This document shows, in pieces, positions 20,301 through 28,762 of a stretch of DNA of 64,000 bases; position 1 is the stretch's first letter, and each line of letters begins with the position of its first letter. A program made the position numbers and the translations under genes. This DNA comes from Moritella sp. PE36. Lineage in GTDB: Bacteria; Pseudomonadota; Gammaproteobacteria; Enterobacterales; Moritellaceae. The notes under the pieces are model-generated. The model did not search any database. It was not told the origin of the DNA and saw nothing but the letters and a program-made list of their open reading frames with translations. Location: positions 124,001 to 188,000 of the forward strand of contig NZ_ABCQ01000003.1 of assembly GCF_000170855.1 (NCBI RefSeq). The letters are read 5' to 3'.

Positions 20301-22998
20301 TTTCACCGATACAAGCACCGACACTGACGGCAGCGTGACGGCCTGGAGTTGGGATTTTGGCGACAGTAGCAGCTCGACACAGCAGAGCCCTATCCATACG
20401 TTTAGCGCCAACGGACTCTATACAGTAAACCTTACTGTATCCGATAATGATGGCAGCACTAACAGCGTAATGCATAGCGTCACGGTCAGCACCGCGCCAC
20501 CAGTGAATCAAGTACCGACCGCAACATTCACCTCTGCGTGTACCAACCTTAACTGTAATTTCATTGATACAAGCACCGACACTGATGGCACTATCACCGC
20601 GTGGAACTGGAGTTTCGGCGACAGTAGCGGCTCTACACAACCGGGCCCCAGCCATACGTTTAGCGCTGGCGGAACGTTCACGGTTAGCCTTACCGTGACC
20701 GATAACGATGGCAGCACAAGCAGCGTATCACATAGCGTCACGGTCAGCGCCGCGCCACCACTGAATCAAGCGCCTAGCGCTGCATTCACCTCTGCGTGTA
20801 CAAACCTTAGCTGTGAACTCACTGATACCAGTACCGACACTGACGGAACTATCACCACGTGGAATTGGAATTTCGGCGACGGATCCAGTTCTGCACAACA
20901 AAATCCGAACCATAGCTATGCGACGGAGGGGTCATACACAGCAAGCCTCACCGTAACCGATAACGATGGTGCAACTAACAATGTGACCCATACTGTTACG
21001 ATCAATAGTCAATCAGCGCCTTCTACGAAGGTCTATTACCCGAATGCGGTGAATATCACCACCGGCAGCTATGATTGGGGGACTGTGGCGAGTTTCTTAG
21101 CACCAGATAGTGATACTTATGATATTGATTCTGCATTAGTTTCAAGTAACCAGACTATAGACTGGTATGTGACGACTACGATCCCGGAAAATCCTGAAAA
21201 TATCACTCAGATCAAGATGACTAATATTGGCCAATATTCACTGGCTGGCGTTTCCCAGAACGTTTATGTCTATAATTTTACAGATTCTGTCTGGGAACTC
21301 GTCGACACTTCCATTGTTGGTAATGAGGAGGACCTAACGGTGTCCTGGATTATCGGCACCAATATCCCTCACTATATTTCCGCGCAAGGTCAGCTGCGGG
21401 TCCGAATCACAGGCGCCAATAATGCAGGCAGTTTTTATAGCTGGTCTAATTCGCTGTACTGGGAGGTAACGCAGTCGGTTGGAGGCGAAACACCACCAAC
21501 AAACACGCCGCCGACCGCAGCGTTCACATCGGCGTGTTCAAACCTTAACTGTGATCTCACAGATACAAGTATCGACACTGACGGCAATGTCACTGCGTGG
21601 AGCTGGGATTTCGGCGACGGATCCAGCTCTGCACTACAACATCCTAACCATACCTATGCGACGGAGGGTACCTACACGGTAAATCTTACTGTGACAGATG
21701 ACGATGGCAGCACCAACAGCGTATCGCATAGCGTCACGGTCAGCACCGCACCTCCGGTAAATCAAACTCCGACCGCAGCATTCACATCGGCGTGCACAAA
21801 CCTTAACTGTGAACTCATTGATATCAGCACCGACAATGACGGCAGTATTACCGCCTGGAACTGGGATTTCGGCGACGGGTCTAGCTCTACACTGCAGAAC
21901 CCGAACCATAGCTATGCGACGGCGGGGACATACACTGTTAGTCTTGTCGCGACCGATAACGATGGCAGTACCAGCAGCGTATCACATAGCGTCACAGTCA
22001 GCGCCGCACCACCAGTGAATCAAGCACCTACCGCAGCGTTCACATCCGCGTGTACAAACCTCAACTGTGATCTCACCGATATAAGTACCGACACTGACGG
22101 CAGTATCACAGCCTGGAACTGGGATTTCGGCGACGGTGAAAGCTCGATACAACAGTACCCTGCCCATACTTTCACCAGCAGTGGAACCTATACACTGAGC
22201 CTTACTGTAACGGATAATAATGGTGCGACGAGCACTGTATCGAATAGCGTTACGGTCAGCACCGTGCCACTAGAGAATCAAGCGCCGACAGCTGCATTCA
22301 CTTCGGCTTGCACTGGCTTTAGCTGCAATTACACCGATGCGAGCACCGATAATGACGGTAACATCACAGCGTGGAGTTGGAATTTCGGCGACGGATCTAG
22401 CTCTACACTGCAGAACCCGAATCATACCTATGCGACAGAGGGAGCATATACGGTCAGCCTTACCGTGACCGATGACGATACTGCGACCAGCAATGTGTCC
22501 CACACTGTTACGATCAATATTCAATCAGCACCTTCAACGAAGCTCTATTATCCGGATGTTGCGAATATAATCACCGGCAGTTATGATTGGGGAACGATGG
22601 CGAGCTTCCTCGCACCAGATAGTGATACCTATGACATTTATTCAACCGCTGTTTCAGGTAACCAGACTATTGACTGGTATGTGACAACCACGATCACCGA
22701 ACTGCCTGAAAATATCACTCAGATCAAGGTGATTAATACTGGCCAATATTCACTGGCTGGTGTTTCCCAAAGCTTTTATATCTATAACTTTCAAGATAGC
22801 GCTTGGGAACTCGTTGACACCTCAATTGTTGATAATGAGGATGACGTGACGGTCTCTTGGATTATCGGCACGAATATCCCTCACTATATTTCTACGCAAG
22901 GTCAGCTGCGGATACGAATAACCGGCACAAAGAACACTAGCAATTTTTATAGCTGGTTGAACGCTCTGTATTGGGAGGTGACACACCTGCCACAGTAA
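17392..22998 (+). CDS. Giant secreted glycosidase-like protein with seven PKD domains and three repeated beta modules
   Basis: 1868 residues. A signal peptide (about 1-28, cleavage near ALA-AEP) precedes a catalytic-like region (about 30-640) with TIM-barrel features such as GLRVVWYYPSLE, GIDGLWVDVP and FAETLP, followed by a trimerisation-like Rossmann segment (YDVVILPNVEAISNSEAAIL), reminiscent of glycoside hydrolases of the GH42/GH29 type. Next come a cadherin-like/tandem-95 domain (about 700-790) and then module A (794-943), three PKD domains, module A again (about 1213-1361), four PKD domains and module A a third time (about 1717-1868). PKD and beta modules usually bind polysaccharide. 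Base use is richer in G and C than the neighbours, suggesting transfer. Substrate unknown. Confidence 0.85.
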   Translation: MKIQSLILFFLLSVQIFTLGLSTIALAAEPSAFSSWAKTAKLGGAAVWSGMTQGEIDLLLSNLQAQKVSVIEADSSLSNYLTDAQFELQLSLMRTFVNSAHKRGLRVVWYYPSLEVVTVNGKNISQTMAKEHPDWIQIGMNGTPNVFYGGGGQVFWVEKDDESAWMSPSAPGYRNYFLDRVRKIVATGIDGLWVDVPIYADFGPTKWSGFNTHAVAKFLADTGFTAPAVENWDDPVWRRWITWRHEELARFLSDVTTAARSQDPEFPIFAETLPTDYNGATIYGLDGSYLKHIEGLTHVWEVDTMSNTVGMRNAQEDDWISFISAFKYTRAASGEKPSWVFNYGKQVDDAGLVMAAALATGNNPYELQVPEMTTTVGAAFRTRMFDWAQKYSPYLFEAQTGARVAVLYSSPSRDYVDKYQGLGMFTTWESGGDPLWWAGDAIESAYQRQYLAEYRGMVKMLVHEHIPFDSVVNPADVEELSRYDVVILPNVEAISNSEAAILRQYVTNGGNLLVTGPNPTGLDRYGTSRSDYALAELLGFNNNEPLPAEHEMLHPNGGKVSFFSALLGKAYFVSNNSSALQILSSRILASSTLLLTTNADRRVHFELSHLGDETVLQFVNFIGVDGSFSLVPTTFSTSLNIPAGKQVTGVALTSPDQPALSPIAYTVSNQKVTFNVSLSQYALVVVSFDGAQTPVFNNTPIAGQDDFNTNINTALVITDTMLLSNDGDLDGDPLTITTVNSTNTNGSFTNQGGGNYTYTPLLDFVGTDTLSYAISDGKGGVDSAVININIAPSSTIYYPEAVVVTTGSYDWGTMASFNSVDNDTYDIISAAVSGGRETDWYATVTISEQPENVAQIKVTHIGQYSKAGVEQHLYVYNFQAASWELVDTTIFGIDDDVPVSRVISAAIENYISAQGQLRVRIKGAKNTNGLQSWSNVLYWEVTQSPGETLPPTNTPPMAQFTSTCTNLNCNFTDTSTDTDGSVTAWSWDFGDSSSSTQQSPIHTFSANGLYTVNLTVSDNDGSTNSVMHSVTVSTAPPVNQVPTATFTSACTNLNCNFIDTSTDTDGTITAWNWSFGDSSGSTQPGPSHTFSAGGTFTVSLTVTDNDGSTSSVSHSVTVSAAPPLNQAPSAAFTSACTNLSCELTDTSTDTDGTITTWNWNFGDGSSSAQQNPNHSYATEGSYTASLTVTDNDGATNNVTHTVTINSQSAPSTKVYYPNAVNITTGSYDWGTVASFLAPDSDTYDIDSALVSSNQTIDWYVTTTIPENPENITQIKMTNIGQYSLAGVSQNVYVYNFTDSVWELVDTSIVGNEEDLTVSWIIGTNIPHYISAQGQLRVRITGANNAGSFYSWSNSLYWEVTQSVGGETPPTNTPPTAAFTSACSNLNCDLTDTSIDTDGNVTAWSWDFGDGSSSALQHPNHTYATEGTYTVNLTVTDDDGSTNSVSHSVTVSTAPPVNQTPTAAFTSACTNLNCELIDISTDNDGSITAWNWDFGDGSSSTLQNPNHSYATAGTYTVSLVATDNDGSTSSVSHSVTVSAAPPVNQAPTAAFTSACTNLNCDLTDISTDTDGSITAWNWDFGDGESSIQQYPAHTFTSSGTYTLSLTVTDNNGATSTVSNSVTVSTVPLENQAPTAAFTSACTGFSCNYTDASTDNDGNITAWSWNFGDGSSSTLQNPNHTYATEGAYTVSLTVTDDDTATSNVSHTVTINIQSAPSTKLYYPDVANIITGSYDWGTMASFLAPDSDTYDIYSTAVSGNQTIDWYVTTTITELPENITQIKVINTGQYSLAGVSQSFYIYNFQDSAWELVDTSIVDNEDDVTVSWIIGTNIPHYISTQGQLRIRITGTKNTSNFYSWLNALYWEVTHLPQ
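19771..22998 (+). repeat. In-frame repeats: module A x3 and PKD x7, order A-PPP-A-PPPP-A
   Basis: Module A copies lie at about 19771-20220, 21025-21474 and 22534-22998; each begins with a YYP strand and ends near LYWEVT. PKD copies start near 20249, 20504, 20764, 21500, 21760, 22017 and 22275, each about 258 bp with a conserved Cys pair and WxFGD. DNA identity between copies is visibly high, pointing to recent duplication. Confidence 0.9.
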
Positions 22999-23032
22999 TA
23001 CAGTATTACAACCAGACATCTATAGTGGTCAA

Positions 23033-23554
23033 TTAAATAACGTTAAGCGTCGCTACTAATTCTTTATTATGTACTTCAATGGACTCTAATACGGCTTTAA
23101 CCATGGTTTGGGTTAAGTCGTCTTTAAGCTTGTAGATTGGCATTTTGTCAAGTACAGGATTAACAACTTGTTCAGCTATTTGAATCACTTGTGGGGTGAA
23201 AAATTCAGGCATGCCGTCAACAGTCACCTCATGCACTTGCATATTGGTGACATAAAATGCAGCGTCTTCAGCTTGATAGCTCAGTGACCCCGTCAAACGC
23301 GCATAACCACGTTTTTCTAATCCCGCCATTAATAACTTAACATTGAGTTGTAATTCAATTTCATTTTTATCTTTTGCTAATTTGACTACCGGGTTAGTTA
23401 ACTCAACCGTTATAAAAGGTGTTTTCTTTACTAGCGGCATCACCTTAGCGACTTTCTCTTGCAACTCAGCTTCAGTGAATTTAACCGTGAGTGCCTGTGC
23501 CGGTAATATCGATGCGCAGATTACAAATATTATTAGTATTAGCTTATTCATCAT
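23033..23554 (-). CDS. DUF1439 family exported protein (YceB-like)
   Basis: About 173 residues from the ATG at 23554, chosen because GGAG precedes it and because it gives a classic signal peptide (MMNKLILIIFVICASILPAQA). A longer frame upstream would overlap the preceding gene. The mature part is rich in alternating hydrophobic residues typical of the YceB/DUF1439 lipid-binding-like fold (FTEAELQEKVAKVMPLVKKT). Unlike E. coli YceB there is no lipobox Cys after the signal, so the product is probably soluble and periplasmic. It starts 1 nt after the glycosylase gene, so the two are cotranscribed. Function unknown. Confidence 0.7.
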   Translation of the reverse strand: MMNKLILIIFVICASILPAQALTVKFTEAELQEKVAKVMPLVKKTPFITVELTNPVVKLAKDKNEIELQLNVKLLMAGLEKRGYARLTGSLSYQAEDAAFYVTNMQVHEVTVDGMPEFFTPQVIQIAEQVVNPVLDKMPIYKLKDDLTQTMVKAVLESIEVHNKELVATLNVI

Positions 23555-23555
23555 T

Positions 23556-24260
23556 TTAACTCTCCGTGTTAGCACTAAAACCAACGCGATTATCACCCAC
23601 AGAATAAGCAATAATTTGACTCAATTCTTGTAAGCTATACCCAGACTCTTTCTGCCATTGATTAAAAGCATTTTGGATCGCGGTTAAGCTACGTTTGGTC
23701 ATTAACCCCCCATCAATAAGCTGATGGCCACGGAAATAAGCTTCAACATCCGAGCTCAAAATAAAGGTGTCTTTACCTAATCGGCGTAATGCATACGGGC
23801 CGGTATTACCACCTAAACGGCTGCCGTGTTTTTTCATGTATTGCCACAAACCCACCACGTCATCTGCAGGCCATTGTGCTAACCACTTCGCCACAGACCC
23901 ATACTCATCACAGATCTCTTTTAACCACATCGCATTATCACGCACTGTTTTTACTTTGGTATAGTTGCGAATAATTTTAGTATCGGCCGCTTTACGCTCT
24001 AACATATCATCGGGCATTAAGATCAGTTTATCGATATCAAAACCCCAGAATACCTCTTCAAAGCCGGCCCACTTAATTTCAATAATCCGCCATACAAAGC
24101 CTGATTTAAAGATGGCACGGGTAAATTCCGCCAACACATCGCTGTTCTGTACATTAACAAGCTCGGCATTTGTCAGCGGTTGCGATAATAAATACGCTAA
24201 TGCTTGTTCCCCGCCTTTGCGTTCAGCAGCTCGGTGGTATATTTTGTCGAATGATTCCAT
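23556..24260 (-). CDS. DNA-3-methyladenine glycosylase I-like protein
   Basis: 234 residues with the overall organisation of the Adenine_glyco (TagI) family: an N-terminal helix region with LAEFTRAIFKSGFVWRIIE followed by FEEVFWGFDIDKL, and a helix-hairpin-helix-like C-terminal half. The N-terminal zinc-ligand Cys and His found in E. coli Tag (CPWC) are absent, as in several marine homologues. The family excises 3-methyladenine from alkylated DNA; ogt, also for alkylation damage, lies elsewhere in this window. Assignment is from family resemblance; activity not assured without the zinc site. Confidence 0.7.
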   Translation of the reverse strand: MESFDKIYHRAAERKGGEQALAYLLSQPLTNAELVNVQNSDVLAEFTRAIFKSGFVWRIIEIKWAGFEEVFWGFDIDKLILMPDDMLERKAADTKIIRNYTKVKTVRDNAMWLKEICDEYGSVAKWLAQWPADDVVGLWQYMKKHGSRLGGNTGPYALRRLGKDTFILSSDVEAYFRGHQLIDGGLMTKRSLTAIQNAFNQWQKESGYSLQELSQIIAYSVGDNRVGFSANTES

Positions 24261-24585
24261 TAGTGTTTATAACCTGTATCAATATATACCTGTAGTTTAT
24301 CGCAATTTTATTCCAACTCGCAATGCTGAAAAGAAAGAAGCGTTTGCAATACAACAACACTACCTCCTAATGATTGACTTAACTTGCATAATTTATCACT
24401 TTATTGTTCAATACACTTAGTGATAAACGTCGGTGATAGAAACATTTACGCCATATTGGTTCTTATAATCAGCATATTATCCGTGATAATTCCACGCTTC
24501 GTTTACTCACTATCACATGACAATTTCCAAATAGCACTTACTTGGAATAAAAATTCACTGCCTTTAATTATGATTGGGAGAGCTT
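24261..24585. other. 325-bp region upstream of the ABC importer operon
   Basis: No gene supported and nothing resembling a cobalamin or other known riboswitch was seen. It should contain divergent promoters for the glycosylase gene and the importer operon. Confidence 0.5.
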
Positions 24586-25371
24586 ATGCACCTGCAGATT
24601 AATCAACTTAATTGGTCTGTTACCCATAAAGCCATTTTAAAAAATATAAATATGACTGTTAAACACGGTCAATTTGTCGGTTTGATCGGCGCTAATGGTT
24701 CTGGTAAGTCATCATTATTACGTTGTGCTTATCGCCGTTACCAGCCAGATTCAGGTCAGGTATTGTTAAATCAAGTAGATATATATACCTTATCTGCAAA
24801 ATACGTCGCTCAACATGTCGCGGTCGTATTACAAGAGATGCCTGCTGAATTTGGCTTCACCGTTAAAGAAGTCATCGCGATGGGATTAACCCCCCACCAA
24901 GGGTTGTTTTCAAATGCCACAACATACCAACACCGTATTGATGACGCATTACATAAAGTCAATTTAACAGCCAACAAAAACCAATGTTTCGACCTACTGT
25001 CAGGTGGCGAAAAACAACGCTGTTTATTAGCGCGAGCCTTGGTGCAACAACCACAATTGCTTATTTTGGATGAACCAACAAACCATTTAGATATTCATTA
25101 TCAATATGAATTGCTTGATCTTATCGCATCACTTGATATTTCGGTGTTGTGTACCTTGCATGATTTAAACATCGCGGCACGTTATTGCGATCATTTATAC
25201 CTAATAGATGATGGTGAAATAGTGATGCAAGGTTCACCAAATCAAGTACTAACCGAGCATACATTGCAACGCTATTTTTCAATGGACGCCATTGTTCGTC
25301 AACAAAGTCATAACGATATACCTTACATTCGTTATATAGCGCCGATTAAATCCTCTGCTACCCCTTATTAA
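24586..25371 (+). CDS. ABC transporter ATP-binding protein, FecE/BtuD-like
   Basis: 261 residues from ATG 24586, preceded by GGGAGA; a TTG 12 nt upstream is less likely. Walker A is GANGSGKSS (about 35-43), the signature is LSGGEKQR and Walker B is LLILDEPTNHLD. It belongs to the iron-siderophore/heme/cobalamin importer ATPases. It is the first gene of a three-gene operon with a periplasmic binding protein and a FecCD-type permease, so it powers uptake of their substrate, which cannot be told from the sequence. Confidence 0.9.
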   Translation: MHLQINQLNWSVTHKAILKNINMTVKHGQFVGLIGANGSGKSSLLRCAYRRYQPDSGQVLLNQVDIYTLSAKYVAQHVAVVLQEMPAEFGFTVKEVIAMGLTPHQGLFSNATTYQHRIDDALHKVNLTANKNQCFDLLSGGEKQRCLLARALVQQPQLLILDEPTNHLDIHYQYELLDLIASLDISVLCTLHDLNIAARYCDHLYLIDDGEIVMQGSPNQVLTEHTLQRYFSMDAIVRQQSHNDIPYIRYIAPIKSSATPY

Positions 25372-25396
25372 ACATCACTCATAAAAAGAATTAACT

Positions 25397-26353
25397 ATGA
25401 ACAAATTTAACGCGCACTTAAAAAAAATTGGAATGATTGCTCTACTCATGCCATCCATCGCAGGGGCAGCCGTATCGATTGACGTATGCGGTAACATGGT
25501 AGATTACCCTAACGTCCCCACTCGAGCCGTAGCTAATGATATTAATATGCTCAATATTATGGTGGCTCTAGGACTCAAAGACAATATGGTCGCTTATTCC
25601 GGCGTCACAGCATACAACACAATACCACCAACACTCGCGGCACAAATTACCGGTTTACCCGAGATAGCGATAAAACAGCCCTCGGTTGAAAATTTACTTA
25701 ATATCGAGGCGGATTTTTTCTTTTCCGGCTGGAATTACGGTATGCCTGTAGGCGGTCCGACGACACCTAAATCATTAGCTCAATTTGGCATTAAAACTTA
25801 TCTGATTAAAGAGTCTTGTGCCCACGTACAACACAAGGTTGACGCCAGCTTAGACGATACGTTTTACGATATTAGGGCGTTGGGTAAGATATTTGCGATT
25901 GAAGCCAAGGCGGAGGCATTAATTGCCTCTTTTAAGCAGCGCTTATCAGTGCTCCAAGCACAATTAAATGGCGTTGATAAAACCACGGTATTTGTTTATG
26001 ACAGTGGCATCGACAAGCCATTTACAGCCGGTAAATTAGCCACGCCAAATGCCATTATTGAAGCTGCCGGTGGGGTTAATATTCTCAGTGATTTAGCCGT
26101 TAGCTGGGGGGCTGTTAGCTGGGAGTCAGTTGTTGATGCAAACCCTGAACACATCGTTATAATTAACTATAATAGCTCCAAAGCTGAAGACAACATTGCG
26201 TTCTTAAAACGCTTTCCTGCCACCGCAAACTTGACTGCGGTACAACAAAATCGTTTTACTATTATCGATTACACCGCTGCGACACCCGGCATCGAAAATA
26301 TCGATGCGATTGATAAATTAGCCCGAGACTTACATCCAGAGCGTTTTAAATAA
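25397..26353 (+). CDS. Periplasmic substrate-binding protein of FecCD-type importer
   Basis: 318 residues with a signal peptide (about 1-24, ending IAGA). The mature protein has the class III binding-protein fold: an N-terminal domain with VPTRAVANDINMLNIMVALG, a central segment (FFFSGWNYGMPVG) and a long connecting helix, and a C-terminal GGVNILSD region. A conserved KESC segment after FGIKTYLI is notable and marks a subgroup apart from typical BtuF or FecB. Its stop is directly followed by the permease ATG (TAAATG). Ligand unknown; siderophore, corrinoid or another chelate are all possible. Confidence 0.85.
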   Translation: MNKFNAHLKKIGMIALLMPSIAGAAVSIDVCGNMVDYPNVPTRAVANDINMLNIMVALGLKDNMVAYSGVTAYNTIPPTLAAQITGLPEIAIKQPSVENLLNIEADFFFSGWNYGMPVGGPTTPKSLAQFGIKTYLIKESCAHVQHKVDASLDDTFYDIRALGKIFAIEAKAEALIASFKQRLSVLQAQLNGVDKTTVFVYDSGIDKPFTAGKLATPNAIIEAAGGVNILSDLAVSWGAVSWESVVDANPEHIVIINYNSSKAEDNIAFLKRFPATANLTAVQQNRFTIIDYTAATPGIENIDAIDKLARDLHPERFK

Positions 26354-27445
26354 ATGAACAATCAACCTTGTAACAACGTGATAAGCCCAAGATCACAGCA
26401 GCATAATCAATGCCAAGATAAACGCGTAATAAAGCTAGCGTGGATCTTATTCATCTTAACTTTTCTGTTATTTATGTCTGTTGTAGTCAGTACTACATTC
26501 GGCTCGAGCGATCTAAAGATGCAAACGATCATCTCGATTATAATCAATAAATTAATACCCGATAGTATGCCTGTTATTTGGAGCAAGGGACAAGAATCCA
26601 TAGTTTGGTTTATTCGTTTACCGCGCATTTTACTGGCGGTGCTTGTTGGTGCCGGTTTAGCCTTGGTTGGCACTTGTTTGCAAGCTGTAACGCGTAACCC
26701 AATGGCTGACCCTTACCTGTTTGGTGCTTCGGCAGGTGCATCACTTGGGGCTGTATCAGTTATTTCATATGCAGGTATTTTTATTGCCCCCTTTGACAAT
26801 GCTCTGAGTATCCCGGTAGCCGCATTTATCGGCGCATTAATATCAATGTTAATGGTGCTATACCTCGCTAAACAAGGACAATCATTGTCACAACACAAAC
26901 TCATTTTAAGCGGTGTCGCCATCCATTTCATGCTGATGTCGATCACTAATTATTTGATCTTTGTTGGCGATCAAAAGATAGCGGGTTCAGCGTTATTTTG
27001 GATGTTAGGTGGCTTAGGTGCTGCGCAATGGTCGCAACTTATTTATCCGCTTATCGCATTGTGTTTAGCATTGCCCATTATGTTGTCTTGGGCTAACTCA
27101 CTTAATGCCATCATGGCGGGTGATGAAACTGCTATCACACTGGGGGTTAACGTCAATGGTCTGCGTTTTATGGTCTTCTTATTATCCGCTTTAGTCACGG
27201 GAACCATGGTTGCCTTTAGTGGTGCGATCGGCTTTGTCGGTTTAATGGTGCCTCATATCGTGCGGATCTTTGTCGGTGCCGATAACAACAAAGTATTGCC
27301 CATCAGTGCTTTGGTCGGGGCTTTGCTGTTAGTTTGGGCTGATGCCTTAGGCCGGACATTAATAGCCCCACAAGACTTACCTGTTGGCATAGTAACGTCC
27401 GTCATTGGCGGTGGTTTTTTTGTTTATTTAATGGCAAAAAAATAA
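26354..27445 (+). CDS. FecCD-family ABC transporter permease
   Basis: 363 residues with about ten hydrophobic membrane segments. The family signatures LPRILLAVLVGAGLALVGT and RNPMADPYLFGASAGASLGA, and a C-terminal GFVGLMVPHIVRIFVG, mark it as the BtuC/FecCD type; these couple to the ATPase. A cytoplasmic N-terminal extension of about 25 polar residues precedes the first membrane segment. The operon closes with a strong terminator. Confidence 0.92.
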   Translation: MNNQPCNNVISPRSQQHNQCQDKRVIKLAWILFILTFLLFMSVVVSTTFGSSDLKMQTIISIIINKLIPDSMPVIWSKGQESIVWFIRLPRILLAVLVGAGLALVGTCLQAVTRNPMADPYLFGASAGASLGAVSVISYAGIFIAPFDNALSIPVAAFIGALISMLMVLYLAKQGQSLSQHKLILSGVAIHFMLMSITNYLIFVGDQKIAGSALFWMLGGLGAAQWSQLIYPLIALCLALPIMLSWANSLNAIMAGDETAITLGVNVNGLRFMVFLLSALVTGTMVAFSGAIGFVGLMVPHIVRIFVGADNNKVLPISALVGALLLVWADALGRTLIAPQDLPVGIVTSVIGGGFFVYLMAKK

Positions 27446-27461
27446 TCGTAAACAATATTAA

Positions 27462-27495
27462 AAACGCGCCACTTAATGAAAAGTAAGGCGCGTTT
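27462..27495 (+). terminator. Terminator after the ABC importer operon
   Basis: Arms AAACGCGCC (27462-27470) and GGCGCGTTT (27487-27495); GC-rich stem followed by T-rich sequence. It lies between convergent genes and may also stop the APE operon. Confidence 0.85.
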
Positions 27496-27535
27496 GTATT
27501 TGCTTTGAATTTTGAGTATTACGACTGACTGATCG

Positions 27536-28762
27536 TTACTTATTCCAACGCTTAAAGAGCAACGAAGTATTAATGCCACCAAAGGCGAAGTTATTACTCA
27601 TCACAACGTCAGTGTGGATCTCACGGCCTTCACCGCGAATATAATCAAGATCGCCACATTCAGGCGCGATATTGTCTAAATTGATAGTCGGTGCGAACCA
27701 GTTATCTTGCATCATGTTGATTGATGCCCATGCTTCAATTGCGCCACAAGCACCCAAGGTATGACCGAGATAACTCTTTAATGAGCTGATTGGTTTTTTA
27801 CCTAACGCAGCAGCGGTGGCGTTGGTTTCGGCAATATCACCGCGATCGGTTGCGGTACCGTGGGCGCACACATAACCGATTTCAGCGATATCAATATTGG
27901 CATCTTCAACCGCTTGTTCAATGGCAATTTGCATCGTAGCAGCGGTTGGTTGGGTAACGTGTTTACCATCAGAATTACAACCAAAACCAATAATTTCAGC
28001 ATAAATTTTCGCGCCACGCGCCAGGGCATGTTCTAACTCTTCTAGGATCAGCGTACATGCACCTTCACCAATGACTAAGCCATCACGATCAGCATCAAAT
28101 GGTCGCGGTGTTAATTCAGGTGTGTCATTTTTCACACTGGTCGCATACAAGGTATCAAATACGGCCGCTTCGGTAATACACAACTCTTCAGCGCCACCAG
28201 CAACCATCAAGTCCTGACGACCAAATTTAATCGCTTCATACGCATAACCAATGCCTTGTGAACCCGACGTACAGGCCGAACTGGTGGTAATAACACGCCC
28301 CGTCAAACCGAAGAATACGCCTACGTTTACTGGCGCTGTGTGTGACATAGTTTGGATATAACTGGTCGCTGTTACGCCAGACATGTTACCCGTGTCCATC
28401 ATTCGGCTAAAATTAATCAGTGGCTCAGTAGAACCCACAGATGAACCATACGAGATCCCCGTACGGCCATCGGTTAATGCGGGGTGATCTAATAACTGCG
28501 CTTGTTCTAATGCCAATTCTGTTGCCCGTGTCGACATTAACGATACGCGCCCCATTGAACGCACTTGTTTACGTTTATAGTGTGCTGGTTTTTCGAAATG
28601 CAGCACTGGCGCCGCTAAGCGGGTATTAAGTCCATCAAGATAATCCCATTCAGGCATCACTTTAACGACATTTTTACCTTGTTCTAATCCAGCTTTAAAC
28701 GTAGGCCAATCATCACCAAGCGCGGTGATCGCAGACATACCTGTTACAACAACTCTTCTCAT
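27536..28762 (-). CDS. Beta-ketoacyl-ACP synthase of the aryl polyene cluster (ApeR-like)
   Basis: 408 residues from ATG 28762, which overlaps the stop of the preceding reductase gene (TAATG); the longer frame upstream is not needed. The catalytic Cys is in TSSACTSGSQG, with the two His in AHGTATDRGD and LGHTLGACG, so all three residues of a condensing enzyme are present. It is the last gene of the APE operon. In the E. coli system ApeR is a separate KS thought to prime or start chain elongation; that role is carried over by position. Confidence 0.88.
   Translation of the reverse strand: MRRVVVTGMSAITALGDDWPTFKAGLEQGKNVVKVMPEWDYLDGLNTRLAAPVLHFEKPAHYKRKQVRSMGRVSLMSTRATELALEQAQLLDHPALTDGRTGISYGSSVGSTEPLINFSRMMDTGNMSGVTATSYIQTMSHTAPVNVGVFFGLTGRVITTSSACTSGSQGIGYAYEAIKFGRQDLMVAGGAEELCITEAAVFDTLYATSVKNDTPELTPRPFDADRDGLVIGEGACTLILEELEHALARGAKIYAEIIGFGCNSDGKHVTQPTAATMQIAIEQAVEDANIDIAEIGYVCAHGTATDRGDIAETNATAAALGKKPISSLKSYLGHTLGACGAIEAWASINMMQDNWFAPTINLDNIAPECGDLDYIRGEGREIHTDVVMSNNFAFGGINTSLLFKRWNK

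Noticed and set aside
20236-22524. Several Cys- and Arg-rich frames on the minus strand of the giant PKD gene
   Set aside because: They are repeated shadows of the PKD repeats and have no start signals of their own.
23556-24260. Canonical Tag with zinc site
   Set aside because: The N-terminal Cys/His zinc ligands are not present; called only as a glycosylase-like protein.
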